Source: Blasia pusilla
Lineage: Eukaryota > Marchantiophyta > Marchantiopsida > Blasiales
NCBI GenBank assembly: GCA_050084515.1
Contig: CM114272.1
Span: 32,240,001 to 32,304,000 of the forward strand
DNA: 64,000 bases
Direction of reading: 5' to 3'
In this document: in pieces, positions 20,257 to 32,230 of the stretch
Position numbering within the stretch: position 1 is the stretch's first letter
How the letters are laid out: every line of letters starts with the position of its first letter
Notes under the pieces: model-generated
Databases searched by the model: none
The model's input: only the letters and a program-made list of their open reading frames with translations
What the model was told of the DNA's origin: nothing
Made by a program: the position numbers and the translations under genes

Positions 20257-23135
20257 GAATGGATAATTATGTTAAGCTCACTTGTGGCGCATCCGCGGCC
20301 CTTCCTCAATCAAAATCATTCGACCCCAAGCTCGTGAGTCTTTCATAGCAGTGGATGAAAATTTTCTGTCTGTTCGATTTCTTCTCCAAATTGGAACCCT
20401 CTTTGTATCCAAAGATGTTAGGGTGGACGGTACGGAAGACATAATAGGTGAGACGGTCTAGCCAATGACCTCAGACCGTAAAGTATGGAATCTCCTACCT
20501 CTATCAAATGGTCAATACAGAGTTTACGACCTGCCCCTGAATTCCTCTGTTTCCCAAGTAGACGGTCTAGAATTTCCTAGTGCTCCGAGCTCTATGTTTG
20601 CAACTCCAAGCTCTGCAGATCCGGCTTTGACTCCAACTTTGCACGCTCATAACAATGTTCTTCCTGAAGAGATTCCGGATGTTATCAACCTCAGTGGATC
20701 TGTCGGACACCAATCGGGCCCTCTGTCCGCCTACTCGTTCCTCTTGCGAGTATGAGGCAATAGTTTGCTTTCGTCTCTGGCCTTGAAAATGTTCAAGCAC
20801 ATTCTTGTCGACAAGCTCCCGCCCACGTACGATGGTAATTGCATTTTTGAGTTGCCTCCACTTGCTGCTCCTGCTCAAAAGAAGGATGGAAGACGCCTGA
20901 AGGGTATGGACAGGAAGTCTGATTGTCATCGATGGTGCAGGCTTCAACGGACCAGTGCTTCAATTCCAGATGGTCCTTGGATTGTCTCCCGCCGCCAATA
21001 CGTTGGAGCCTTGGAGTGTAGAAGTCCAACATGCCCGTATCTAGAGCGCAACGGGTGAGTCAATATGTCGTAATTCCCCCCCCAAGAATGCAGAAACTCC
21101 ATATGAGGTCGGTGCCACCATACCGCCGGGAGGCCATCAATGTCCTCATTGTCAGGCATCGCCCTTCTGCGTTGGAGCGTGTCCTGCATACATATTTTTC
21201 ATTGTCCATGACTTGGGCTCCACGTCAGAGTACACAAGGCTGGCAGTTCATGTTGGCTCCCACACTCATCCTTTGACCGATGCAATTCAAAGACACATCA
21301 AGGAGGATGTGGCGAAGAAAGTGGCCGAGGTCTACAGAAACTCTCCGGGTTCAAAGCCCGGAGTGATCAAGCTCCCAACAACATCACAAATTTGTGAACA
21401 ATTTCTTGGAATCCTTGGACAGGGCGAGATCATGGCTGCTGAGGAGAAACAATTATGGGAAAATCATGCATTTCTCGCTGATCCTGAATGCTTCCGGAAT
21501 TTGCTGCGCAAATACGAGTTCTGGATGGAAAGACGGCCGAAATGGATGCCATCGCCAGAATCAAGGCCAACTCCAGATTTCCATTCATTCAGAGATGGCA
21601 GTTCATGGGCCAAGGAGGCGAGGGATCCAGGCCCTATGTCTTCAAAATATCAACCACAGGTCCGTCGAGTGGCCTCGATCTTATAGATCGAATGAGGGAA
21701 GGGGAAGATCTTTACGGGAGCTGGGTAAGCTTTGATATTTGCTACAGAGTGCTGAACGGATGGTTGACGATGGGTGCTCACGTTTATGACCATGTGGAGA
21801 AGGGACTCAAAACTATATTTGTCTGTGAAGTAAAGGTAGAAGACGTTGGGAGTTTGAAGATGTGGTGGTTACTCTTATTGGAGGTGGTGAAGGAAAACAA
21901 AAGGCCACCTCTGGAAATTTATGGGTTCATGGCGGACAATGCACAAACTCGGTGGATTGCTATCCGGGAAGTGTTTTGGGTTGGAGAGGGAAAGGTGGGA
22001 TACTTTCCATTGGCAACAGTCTGTGACCCGGTACACCAAATCTTGCATCAAGGAGAATAAGAGGACAGAGCATGTCACTCTACTCCAACGTTGCAAGGAC
22101 AGCAAGACCTTGAAGCAGGCCATGGAATGCCAAGAAGAACTTCATGGGTTGTGGAAGAAGCATGCGATTGAGGGGAAGTACAAAGAGTTGTGCTCTTGGT
22201 TGAGTTGGTGGACTGTACGTATGAGACAATGGGGAAACTTCATGCGGGAGTTGAGTTCACTATTTTGTCTTGTCAAGCTCACGCTGAGAATTATTTGTAA
22301 AGTTGTAGCTCAGGGTGAGAATCGTGGGAACTATATGGATTTCAAACCCAAGAAACCAAGCAAGCTGTCGGATGCGACGGGTTGCCCGAGTGTGCAACCC
22401 GACGGAAACCGACGGGTTGCATCCAGATATTTGGTGCAACCCGAGTGTGCAACCCGTCAGGACCTGACGCAGGAGTCTTAACATTTCCGTCGTTGCAGGG
22501 ATTGAACATTCATGAAAATGCCCTCTGCCCCAACACAAGTGGAGCAGAAAGTGTTGATTCCTCCTGGAGGTCGTCACAAGCATGCCAACGAATTTCACTT
22601 GTGGAGGCATGCCAACAAGACCAGGCAAGAGCAATGCTACAGTCTGCAGTCCCATATCTTCCTCACAAAAGGCATAACAAAAGGAAAGGGGCCGTCGATC
22701 TACGAGCTCTATGTCGGCGGCTGTGAGATCTGGTGATGAAAAAATGTATGTGGAAGCCTTCAACCGGTGCGTAGCTGGAACTCCACTCGAGCAAGATGTA
22801 CACATTGGTGGGGATATTCATGGGCGGGTTTCAAGACATCCCATACAGATGGTGGTAGAGCAGTCCGAGCGAGACTCGTGGAGACCAGATAAGTATCTTG
22901 ACTTCAAGCACGTGAAGAGGCAGCATCGAGGAACGAATCCGGTGATTGATTTGGATGAGGAAATTACACCGTCCAGGTATTCGGGGACCCCGGACCCGTC
23001 CGAAATCCGTGATGGAGTTACTTCTCCAAAATCAGTGAATGTTTTATTTCAAAAGCCCTCCGTTGCTGGAAGTTCGCAACATCCTGTCACTGGGGTGGTT
23101 CAACAATATGGGATTCCGGTAATGGAGGTGGATTG
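20257..23135 (+). pseudogene. MULE-like DDE transposase gene, copy F (3' end cut by gypsy element)
   Basis: The start MDNYVKLTCG at 20,257 is the same as in copy E. An early stop (TAG at 20,460) and another at 20,754 (TGA where copy E has TCA) inactivate it. It keeps a segment missing from copy E: DGPWIVSRRQYVGALECRS followed by CPYLERNG (about 20,970-21,055), a Cys-containing fold that leads into CPHC, CPAYIFFIVHD and HVGSHTH. The DDE-like core follows, with SFDICYRVLNGW (about 21,730), FVCEVKVEDVG and FMADNAQ (about 21,926), then HWQQSVTRYTK and LHGLWKKHAIEGKYKEL. The intron with palindromes ends at 22,498. The last exon runs beyond the point where copy E stops and is interrupted at 23,136 by gypsy LTR sequence. 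The SWIM finger expected at the C-terminus is absent here. Confidence 0.6.
22370..22470. repeat. Palindromes in the transposase intron, copy F
   Basis: About three palindromes lie before the acceptor cgttgcag at 22,498. One (near 22,396) has arms CAACCCGACGG / CCGACGGGTTG, a G-for-T change on the left arm only. Confidence 0.7.
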
Positions 23136-23504
23136 TGTCATGACCATACGGATTATGTCGTAGAGTATGGTATGCTGGTAGAGGCCATTCCTTATGTAAG
23201 ACCGTAGTGGCTTCGTAGAGATGCGGTTCCATACATAGGGTTGGGGGTTACTCACTTGGGGGTGACTTTCCCAGTAGGGCCCGCTCCTAGGTTGGAGGAT
23301 ATAAGGTGGCTTGCCCTCAAAGAACAGTCAGTTCTTTGAAGTGAGCCTGTTGCGTTGGGAGTTAGCCTTGGTAGTGAGTAGAGCTCTTGGCTATGGTGTT
23401 TCCCGCAAGCTTCGACCTAGATTCTCCCATCATGGAGTGGGTTTGGCTCGATTGTATGTGATTGTAAATGTGTTTTATGACAGTAGGTCTTTCACGGATT
23501 TCAC
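23136..23504 (+). repeat. 5' LTR-like segment of gypsy 1
   Basis: This matches the central part of the 3' LTR (32,337-32,702) and of the gypsy 2 LTR (from about 46,793), starting at tgtcatgaccatacgg and ending at cacggattt. It contains a TATA-like ggatataagg near 23,297. The 104-bp segment that bounds the 3' LTR on both sides is missing on both sides here. Confidence 0.65.
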
Positions 23505-25490
23505 TCAAAGAACTGGAGTAGATCGATGGTAGCTTCGATTGTAGATCAGTAGGATCTGGTTAGGGCTGATTGTGTACTCAGCCGTGGATTTTTGTGGCTT
23601 GTGGCCTATGTTGGAGGTGTGAATCTGGTGCACGGTTGGCTGGGAAAGAAGCGCCTTGCTGAGAGCTTTCCAACGCGCTTTAGATCGCCAGATTTCGTCA
23701 AGGGAGTTGGAAGTTATCAAGGATTGAAGATTCTGGTTCATGTTCGACGGTTTTCTGATGTGGAGAGCTTGGAGTGCGGAAGCTGTGTTGAAGTTCATCC
23801 AGATCGGGTGAGAGGTTCCTGTTGCTACTCGTATTGTGATCTCTTGTGAATCTATCTGCTTGAGTGTGAGGAGCGTTGCGGATTTCTGCGTGCATGAAAC
23901 TTGGCGGAAGCGCTGTCGGATTTGCGATTCTGGAGGTGTATGGACAACAAGTTTGTTTGATTTTTAGCTCGGAGTACAGAGCTCGGTTGTAGCTGATTTT
24001 TTGTGGAGAGATAGCTATGGTGGTCAATTGAATTCTGATTGAAACAGATTTGATTTCGGTCACGTATTTGTGAAGTAATTTCTGATCGAAATTTTGCGGA
24101 CTAGCTCAAGGTCTGGCTATGGTGGACAGCGGATCGGAGGGGCTGGTTGGTTGGTGACTCGTTCATTTTTTAAGACGCCTATCCCGTTGGGGACGCCCTG
24201 GTTGGACCTCTCTCCATAGCAAAGCATGGCGAAGCGTGGCGAACGGGGCATGTCTCGGCGTTTTGAGGCTTCGAGGCAACTCGAGGCAACTCGTGGTAGC
24301 TCGGGGCGAGTGGGCGTGAGAGGCGGAGTGGTGAGCAAGGAGCAAGCAAGCAAGCTTGCTTGCTTGGGCGTGAGGCAATTTTTGCAGGATTTGGGATTTG
24401 AGTTTTGCATAATTGGTCACCCATCTTTGGGCTATTCTGCCTGGAGGACGCTTAACTGCCAAGTTCTTAACTATGCCAGTGTACAGACTGTTGTAGCTCA
24501 TTTGGTGCTGTTCGGAGATGTATTAGGCGCTTTATGCATCTCAGGTTTTTGGTTGATGTACCTCTAGCGCATAGTACGGTGTAGCCTCTCCATGCAGGTG
24601 ATATTTTCAGGTCTTTGGCGTTAAACTAGCACGCATCATCGACCCGCCGGAGTAGCTATTGCGTTAGAATTGTGTGGTGGGTTTTGTGGATTCGAGGGCA
24701 CCACGTTTGGTGGATTGTGTTACCTTGATTTCCATTTGCGATTGGAGGGTTGTCGTTGGATTTCTGTGTTTGGATCCCTCCATCGTGCTTTTTGCTTACT
24801 GGCGCCCATTGTTATGGTTGACGCGATTTCGAGTAGTGTTACTCATGTGTGCTACCGGTAGTGAGGTGGAGGGATGACGAGTAGATTGTGGGAGACTTCT
24901 TGTGGTGATGACAAGTTAGGTTGCCTACACCCATAGCTAGTAGAGCTAGAATAGTATAGCGACATCGGCGTCACTTGGTAATTTGGTGGTGGTGCGGCAT
25001 CGGCGTTGGTCATCACGGAGTCGAGTTTCGGGTGGTCGGTTGGGGACCGTGGTGCGGGCGGTGGTGGTTTCACACGGAGTGGATTTAGGTATCGGCTACC
25101 TTTTCCACTTCCGACGGTTGATGAAGAGGAGGGCGAGGTGTTCCAAACACCGAGTCTTCTACGTTGTTATCAAGTGTTGCGGCTCCATTGATTTGGGACA
25201 TGGGCCGGTGGATATGGGGCCATGAAGGGCCCACGACGATACTCGGTGCAAAGGTACCATTGAGTTGGAGGACTTCATGCGGGAGTTTGATACGTGGTGT
25301 GATATGCGATGTTGCGAACGCATACGTTGGTAACACCCTTCTTGGCTTGGAAGGGGTTGTTTCAAAGACTTGGAAGGACCACCCATGGATGATTACCATG
25401 AGTTTAGGAAGGACCATGTTGCTTTGAGATTGAGGCATGGAGACAATATTGGTCTCCACGCTATGTGTCTATCATCCATGGTGGTATTGG
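23505..25490 (+). other. Gypsy 1 leader region, no gene recognised
   Basis: This lies between the 5' LTR-like segment and the first recognisable gag codons. The plus strand is G- and T-rich with many short ORFs on both strands, none matching a family I know. A repeat-rich patch at 24,270-24,365 (gaggcaactcgaggcaactcg and agcaagcaagcaagcttgcttgcttg, a perfect short inverted repeat) is the only obvious structure. Confidence 0.4.
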
Positions 25491-26345
25491 TAGTAGTGCT
25501 CCTACTATGCCCGGCCCGGCCGACGTTGAGTGGTGCAGTGCGAGCCGGAGTGGGGATACCGGTGGAGGTACTAGTGGGGGTACTAGTGGAGGTACTAGTG
25601 CCCCACCATCATTTAGCCTGATTCTGAGTTCTTCAAGAGGTTGAAGAAGAACTATCAAGGAGTGAAGACGGAGAAGTTGAGGAATCTTGGGACTTTGAGC
25701 GAAAAGACTGGTGAGAGTCTTCGTGAGGCATACACGCGTATCGACGCTTGATTTCGATTACCCGGGTGTGACGAGGATCGAGCGATCGATTTTGTATGGG
25801 ATCTTGGACAGAGATTTGCGCCGTAGGGTGCGTGATGCTACTCTTATGAGTGATGATTCACCCACATTGACCCATGTGTTTGCTCTATCTCGAGAAGATT
25901 GAGCTTAATATGGTGAAGGAGAGAGTGGTGACATCCGCATTCAAGATAGGGATACAACTACTACTTCGTGTTCAGCCCCCACCTCACGATCTCGTAGTAG
26001 TGGTGGTGGTAGTAGTAGTGGGAGTCGTGGGGTACACGCGACCTCGTCCAAGTCCTAGAGGGACATTTGTGCAGAGACCATTGCCTTCATTTGCTTTGCA
26101 AAGCAAGGGCGATCATGTTGGACATGTGGAGGTGATCATGTTAGGAAGTTTTGTCCCCAAGAGGATGGGAGACGGACTTTGGAGGATGGGCCTCGATCGG
26201 CCCCAACTCAGTGTGATCATTGCGGAGACTAGGTCATCCTCGAGGCGTTGCTTTGATCTTCATCCGAGTTGAGATCAGGCCGTGGCCGTGGTGGAGTAGC
26301 TCCGAGAGGCCGAGGTGGTAGAGGTGGTAGGGGTGGTAGAGGTGG
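25490..26345 (+). pseudogene. Gypsy 1 gag remnant with zinc knuckle and RGG box
   Basis: Frame-shifted pieces encode a capsid-like segment (FFKRLKKNYQGVKTEKLR, about 25,630; then SILYGILDRDLRRRVRD, about 25,790). A CCHC-like knuckle CWTCGGDHVRKFC (about 26,120) and a CDHCGD half-knuckle (about 26,210) follow, then a Gly/Arg run (RGRGGRGGRGGRGG, about 26,310). Short direct repeats of ggtactagtgg lie at 25,560-25,605. A retroelement capsid followed by CCHC knuckles is typical of gag; the RGG run suggests RNA binding. No intact frame remains. Confidence 0.55.
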
Positions 26346-27560
26346 ACCAGTGGTTGGAGAGCCTCGGTGGCTACCCCTACCACTCTGACAGTCGACTATG
26401 GGTCGCCAGATTGAGCAGGTTGGAGCGAGTTGGCTACTATGGATGGTATCCAAAGATAGATCAGGTTCGGGAGCAAGGGCTTCCACCTCTTATGGAGGGG
26501 ATGATCTCTCTTATATGGCGAGTGCGGCCTGCACAGTTGAGGCATCGATTGCAATTACGAGAGGAGCCACTCGAGCGTCGAGCCACGTGGTGCTCTTGTG
26601 GAGTTGGACCCACAGAGGGGTGAGGTCGGGAGGCGAGCTAGGCTTCCCGATCATTCTTGTTGTCTGAGGTGCTTAGGACTCCATCCATGGTTCCTCGCGA
26701 CCTATTGAGCCGACGTGGGGGATCGAGGCATCTACATCGCGTGTAGTAGACACGGATGCAAAGATCAATGCGATGTGCGGATGGCAACCGGTGTTGGGAT
26801 TCCCATTGTTTTCGCCACGGAGTCGATGGCTTTAGGAATTGACTTAGCTCCTATATTTCATTCGCGACCACGTTGTGTGAACGTGGGGTGTTCTTGCTAC
26901 GTGTTGAGGTGGATGAGGGTGTTGCGGTGGAGCGATCCTCTATGTCGAGTAGCATTGAGTACCGTGCTACTTGGCGAGCGGCGGCGGCGAAGATGGATGC
27001 ATTACCACCCCGGCCACCATTGATCGTGAGAGGCTTACACCTGGTGTATGTATGTTGGACAACCGGAGTGGGATCTTCCGATTGGTGAGTCCTACAGATG
27101 GCAGTGTATAGACCGATAGAGTCTTGTTAGACTCGGTGCCCAACCTTGATGTTGGGAAAGGCGGCATGTATTGGTTTGGGTATTCGGAGGTCGAGCTTGA
27201 GCCTTGCCCATTCCATTCAAACATCACTTGGAGGAGCCAATGATAGGTCTCAATTCATAACACGGGAGAAGTTTTCTGTCTGTTGAGACCAGATCATGCG
27301 ACCGATAGCTCCCGGTTGGGAGTATCTGCATGTAGTCACATCACCGAGTCGTATGATGTACTAGTTGGAGGAGCGATGTTGTACCCGATGGGTTTTCGAT
27401 GGATTACTTGGGTGAGACAAGATCTTATAGACCAGGTTGGCAGATCCGGGATGGACGTATGAGCCAAGTTCTGTGAGATTTATTTCTGGGGCTCGACCGG
27501 AGGGTCTTCCCCAACAGTGTTAGCATCTGTGGCTGGTTTTAGTGGAGTAGTCACTTGGCC
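26346..27560 (+). other. Gypsy 1 gag-methyltransferase interval, no domain recognised
   Basis: Here a protease would be expected, but I find no convincing DTGA/DSGA motif in any frame. VVDTDAKINAMCG near 26,748 is the nearest candidate and is weak. The interval is broken by many stops. Confidence 0.35.
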
Positions 27561-27599
27561 AGAGACTTTTTGAGGGCAATGTTTCGCTATGGATTCTCC

Positions 27600-28925
27600 T
27601 GCATGAGGAGGAAGAGGAGGTCCCTATTTTTGCAGCAAAGTGGCATCCTCATCGTTGGATGTGCCACTTTGGAGTTCAGCGGTGCACTACGGCAAAAGGC
27701 TGATCGCCTAGTGCAGAGGCTTGGTGTGAGGTCTATTATACCTCACGAGGAAGAGGAGGCCCCACGGACTCCTACTTCTGCCCCGATTAGGTTATCCCCT
27801 TTGGATACTACACCCATTGTATGGCAAAGATCCGCCGGAGGCATTTATGTGTTAGATCTCTTTGGTGGGATTAGCACGGTTTGGCTGCAGATGTTGCGGC
27901 CGGTATTCTGTCTTGGAGATACGTGTATATGGAGCGAGATGAGACGGCCCGAAGAGTCTCATCCCGACATATTGGTCGATTGATGCGAGATATCCTGAGT
28001 TGTTGCCGCCATCGGCTATTCGTGGGTACCAGCGTGCTTTACCATCACACATTGCATTGTTGGGGCGTAGGACCTTGAGAGAATTGGTCCTGTGGATTTG
28101 GTGATTGCTTTGGATGGCCATGTCGTGTCATACACGTCTTTGGTCGTGGTGAGGGATTACATGACCCTAGGTCTCGATTGTTTTGGGAGATGTTACGGGT
28201 GTTACGACATCTTCAGGTTCATCAGGCACGTGCTCTAGCTTACATTCTAGAGAATGTTCCATTGTTGGGTGACACTCGGACCCGGATGATGGCGAGTGTT
28301 CATGAGGTGCGCTCTTGGATTGGACCATCGGTGTTGTTGGATGCAGCGCGAGTTGGCTCGCGTGCACATCGTCCACGCTTGTGGTGGACAAACTTGTTGC
28401 CTAGGGAGGTTCTACGTCGAGCATATGATGCAGTGCAGCGGGATCCTAGCCTTACAGTGGATAGTATCTTGGATACTGGGCGACTTTCCCAAGTGGTGAG
28501 GGTTATTGATCGCGTCACATGCCTACAGGGAAGGTGGTCTGCGGCTTGTATGGGATTCTCATGTGCGACAGTTGGTGGAGCCTAACGCTGATGAGAGAGA
28601 GCGTGCGATGGGATTTACTACTGGCGTGACAACGGTTGCTTCTATTTCTGAGGCTTCACGACGTCATGTGTTGGGTCAGGCCATGGACCTGAATTGTTTG
28701 ACTTGGATTTTGAGTCTTGGTATGGCGAAGCGTCGACTTCGGACTATGTCTGTGGGTCTTCCACCCCTTGTAATGAGCTCGATGGCTACCGGGACGGTAG
28801 AGGCATCGGCTGGGGGCGAGGAGAGTAGTATTTTGCATCCTTGGAGTAAATGGAATGTAATGGATGGGCATGTGGAGTTGGTTGCTCATGCTGGTGGAGG
28901 AGTTATTTGCTCGATGATGGTGTAG
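27600..28925 (+). pseudogene. C5-cytosine DNA methyltransferase domain of gypsy 1 (broken)
   Basis: Motifs in order: SAM-binding motif I VLDLFGGIST (about 27,855), the Pro-Cys of motif IV in WPC (about 28,115, followed by a frameshift that loses the Gln), motif VI ILENVPLLGD (about 28,245), motif VIII-like GSRAHRPRLWWTNLL (about 28,350), motif IX/X-like ERAMGFTTGVT (about 28,600) and SEASRRHVLGQAMDLNCL (about 28,650). This is the C5-MTase order. The RxRxWWTN piece is closest in look to DNMT3/DRM-type enzymes; that subfamily call is tentative. It sits between gag and reverse transcriptase. Several frameshifts show it is dead in this copy. Confidence 0.7.
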
Positions 28926-28969
28926 CTAAGGGTGTATCATCTTGTGAGGGGGTTATGTAGCGACCAATG

Positions 28970-30450
28970 GCATCGCCTCTCCCTCTAGTATGCCGTGGAG
29001 GAGACTTGGGAGCCATTATTTGGGCCCAAGCTTACGGGAGGTGAGAAACGGCGCTGACACGCCTCCTCGTGCTTATAGGAGTTGTTTTGCCTTTAGCATG
29101 AAGGAGTTGGGTTCTCTGGTTGGACCCGGTATACGGATTGATTTGGCTAGTGATACGCCAATCTTCCGTCGTCCCCCTACCGATATAGTGATATGGAGAG
29201 GGACCTGATTCGAGTAGGGCGTTGGACCTTTTGGAGGCTTTGGATTAGTGGAGTTGTCGCATGGAGAGTATGCATCACCACTTGTCATGCTCGCTAGAAA
29301 GGATATGCATGGCAACTACACGGATAGGCGGATGTGTGGAGATTACCGTCCTATCAATCGGCAAACCAAGGCCGATAGGTATGCCATGCCTACACCTGAG
29401 AGATCTTTGATGTGGTGGGATAGGCAAAGATTTTCAGTACTTTGGATCTTGGCGAGATACCATCAATTGCCGATTCGGGAGAGTGACAAGGCCAAGACAA
29501 AGATTTTGGGGTGTCAACTCTCATGGCAAGGATTGTTTGTACCGGTGAAATTCTTACCCTTTGGGTTGAAGAATGCACTGCCGAGTTTCAAAGAGATGGA
29601 CGGATCCTAGCGGGGTTGGATTTTGTTCGGTGTTACATTGATGATATCTTGGTGTTGATAACACGGTGGAGGAGCATCGATACATTTGCAGATGGTGTTT
29701 GAGCGGTTGAAAGCTCATGGTCTACGTTGCATCTAGGAAAGTGTAAGTTCTTCCATGAGGATGTTGAGTACTTGGGTCATGTGATCTATCCAGGTGGTTT
29801 GGGAGTTCACAAGCAAAGGTGGAGGCTATTGCACTTATTCCGCGTCCGATAGATGTGAGTAGAGTTCGAGCATTCATGGGATTGGCGAACTACTATCGGA
29901 GGTATGTGAAGGGATTTAGTGCTATGGCAAAGCCTTTGAACCAATTGCTGAAATCAGATCAAGAGTGGCACCGGGGGAGATGATCGGGAGAGAGCTTTTG
30001 TGGAGCTTAAGGCCCGCTTGGTGGCGGCGCCTATCTTGAGGAGACCTATCGAGGGCACCCATTTCATTACACAATCGATTGGAGTAGGTTGGGACTTGGA
30101 GCGGTGTTGACACAACATGATGATGAGCACATGGAGTTTGTGGTGGCCTATACAAGTCATTCGAATAATGCAAATGGAGTCGCGCTATAGTTCATATGAG
30201 GGAGAGTGCTTGGCAGAGTGTGGGTCAGTGGCACACTTTTAGGTGTTACTTGTTTGGCACCTGCTTTACCCTTGTTCTTGATCACCACCGCTCAAGTGGT
30301 TGATGGAGTTGGACAAGCTTACAGGGAAGCTTGCACGGTGGGCTCTTATCTTACAGGAGTATGACTTCCAGGTGGTTCATAGACCTGGAGTTGCCAACCT
30401 TGATGCTGATGGGTTGAGTAGGAACCCATGTACTAGCCAAGAGGATACAA
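28970..30450 (+). pseudogene. Gypsy 1 reverse transcriptase-RNase H
   Basis: Fragments in several frames match gypsy RT: MCGDYRPINRQTKADRYAMP (about 29,331), KFLPFGLKNA (about 29,550), CYIDDILV (about 29,630, the YxDD active site), then the thumb region FMGLANYYRRYVKGFS and the RNase H end VVHRPGVANLDADGLSR (about 30,375). Many indels and lost stretches relative to gypsy 2, for example the region around 29,690. Confidence 0.75.
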
Positions 30451-30629
30451 CTGGGGCTAAATGGCATGGCGAGGTTGATGAGGAGATGGTGCCAGGTTGG
30501 CATGCATCCGCCTTTTTATGTTGGTTAGGGGTGGACTCTAGTATGGAGGACCACATGATATCTTACTCTTGTCAGAGGGTAGATGGCGAGCCTTCAGATC
30601 CTAAGGTTGGAGATGGTGGTACGGATCAG

Positions 30630-32055
30630 CGTGATATTCATGATGATGCGTTGGTGTTGGAGTTCCTACGGACCAGTAGGGTGCCAGGCATAGTGAGTGC
30701 CAAGGAGCAAGACCGTGTTCTTCAACGTGCTAAGAGGTATCGATTGGAGGGAACACATATTCTCCACGTGTGGGAGGATGGTAGAGTACGAGTAGTGCTA
30801 TATTTGGCTCAGAGAGAGCGCATTGTGCGACATGCCCATGAGGAGTTGGGACATTTTGGGGTAAAGCGTACGTATAGATTACTCCTTGGCCAGTATTGGT
30901 GGCGTGGCATGCATACTCAGGTGCAGGAGTTGGTGTCACGTTGTATGGTTTGTCACCGGGTGAGGGCATCATTTAATGCCCCTACACCACAATTACACCC
31001 CTTGCCTATTATGGGGTTGGGTTACCGTTGGAGTGTGGACTTTGCGGGACCGTTACCGTTGATATTTACATCATCGATATGTGTTGGTGATGGTGGAGCA
31101 CTTCTCCAAGTGGATTGAGTTGGTGGCATTACCGGAAAAGGCAAGTGAGGGAACGGCGTATGCATTTCTGGATAGAGTGCTTAGTCATTTTGGTGCACCA
31201 GCTGAAGTCTTGACGACCAGTCTGAGTTTCAGGGTGAGTTTCAAGTCTTGTGTGACAAGGCGTTGATTGATCATGTCTCGAGATCATCCAGAGGTGGATG
31301 GTTTGGCTGAGCGTGTGGTTCAGACGGTGAAGAGGGCATTGCGCAAGTATGGCCTACAGAAGGGGCATCTTGGTGACTAGGATATTCAGTTGCCATGGTT
31401 AGCCATGGGGTATAGGTTCACTCGCCAAGCATCCTTGGCTTCCTTCTCACCTTATTTTTACATTATACGGCCGAGATCCGGACTTGCCCGAAACAATTGT
31501 CGAGAGTCTAGTGAGGTGGTGAACCTTGATGACCCGAGAGATGTGGATGAGGGTGTGTTCTCAGCCGCGAGCTCTTTGGAGAGTTATGCCAACGACCTTT
31601 GAGAATCTTGCCATCGCTCAACACGAGGATATGTTGCGGTATGCAACCATTCGGGTGGAGGTTATCGACCATCGATTCAGTAGGTTCCATGTGGGGACTA
31701 TGTCTATTTGCAGCAGTGCCCGACAACGTTGGATGTGACGGCAGGCCGTACTATTTTACGAGTGCGTGAGGTGTTAGCTTCTAGAGTTCTCATGTTGGAG
31801 GATCGTGATGGAGTTGTTTGGAAGGACCATGTGCGTAATCGTGCGCCATGTCATCTTCCAAATGTGGATGGTACTGTTGACCCAAGCTTAGCCATGATAC
31901 GTGCTAGCTTGAGGTGCATGTTGTGTGGGTCTGCTGGTAACGCAGCCCGTATGTTGGTGTGTGATCGGTGTTCTAGGGGTTGGCACATGATGTGTTTGAC
32001 TCCACGTTTGGATGTTGTTCCTACTGGAAGGTGGGTTTATCCTCGATGTACTTAG
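30630..32055 (+). pseudogene. Gypsy 1 integrase with C-terminal PHD-like finger
   Basis: An H/C zinc-binding head (HEELGHFGVKRT, then CMVC, about 30,836-30,955) precedes the DDE core (WSVDFAGPLP, about 31,030; VEHFSKWIELVALPEKASEG, about 31,090). The second Asp region is deleted near 31,215, and HPEVDGLAERVVQTVKRAL follows (about 31,285). The tail has ILRVREVLASRVLMLEDRDG (SH3-like, about 31,750) and then a PHD-like zinc finger with C-x2-C-x11-C-x2-C-x4-H-x2-C spacing (RCMLCGSAGNAARMLVCDRC, about 31,911) ending W-V-Y-P-R-C. The usual WxCPxC has Tyr in place of the seventh ligand. PHD fingers bind histone H3 tails, so this would occupy the place of a chromodomain. Confidence 0.7.
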
Positions 32056-32230
32056 GAGAGGTAGAGGACTTGATCTTTGCATGATATGGATTACAGATGT
32101 GCGACTAACGATGGGGCAACCTAGCACCCGGCCTTCTGATTCGGGCACCCAAGAAGGTGTATAGCATGTAGTAGATGTATAGGGCTACCGGGGAGTTAAA
32201 GGGACCTAACCACCTGTTAGGGGGGCGAGT

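Noticed and set aside
23136-23504. Complete 5' LTR of gypsy 1
   Set aside because: It lacks the 104-bp segments that bound the 3' LTR, so only the central portion can be claimed.
26740-26800. Aspartic protease motif in gypsy 1 (VVDTDAKINAMCG)
   Set aside because: It lacks the DTG/DSG triad and downstream protease features; too weak in a broken frame.
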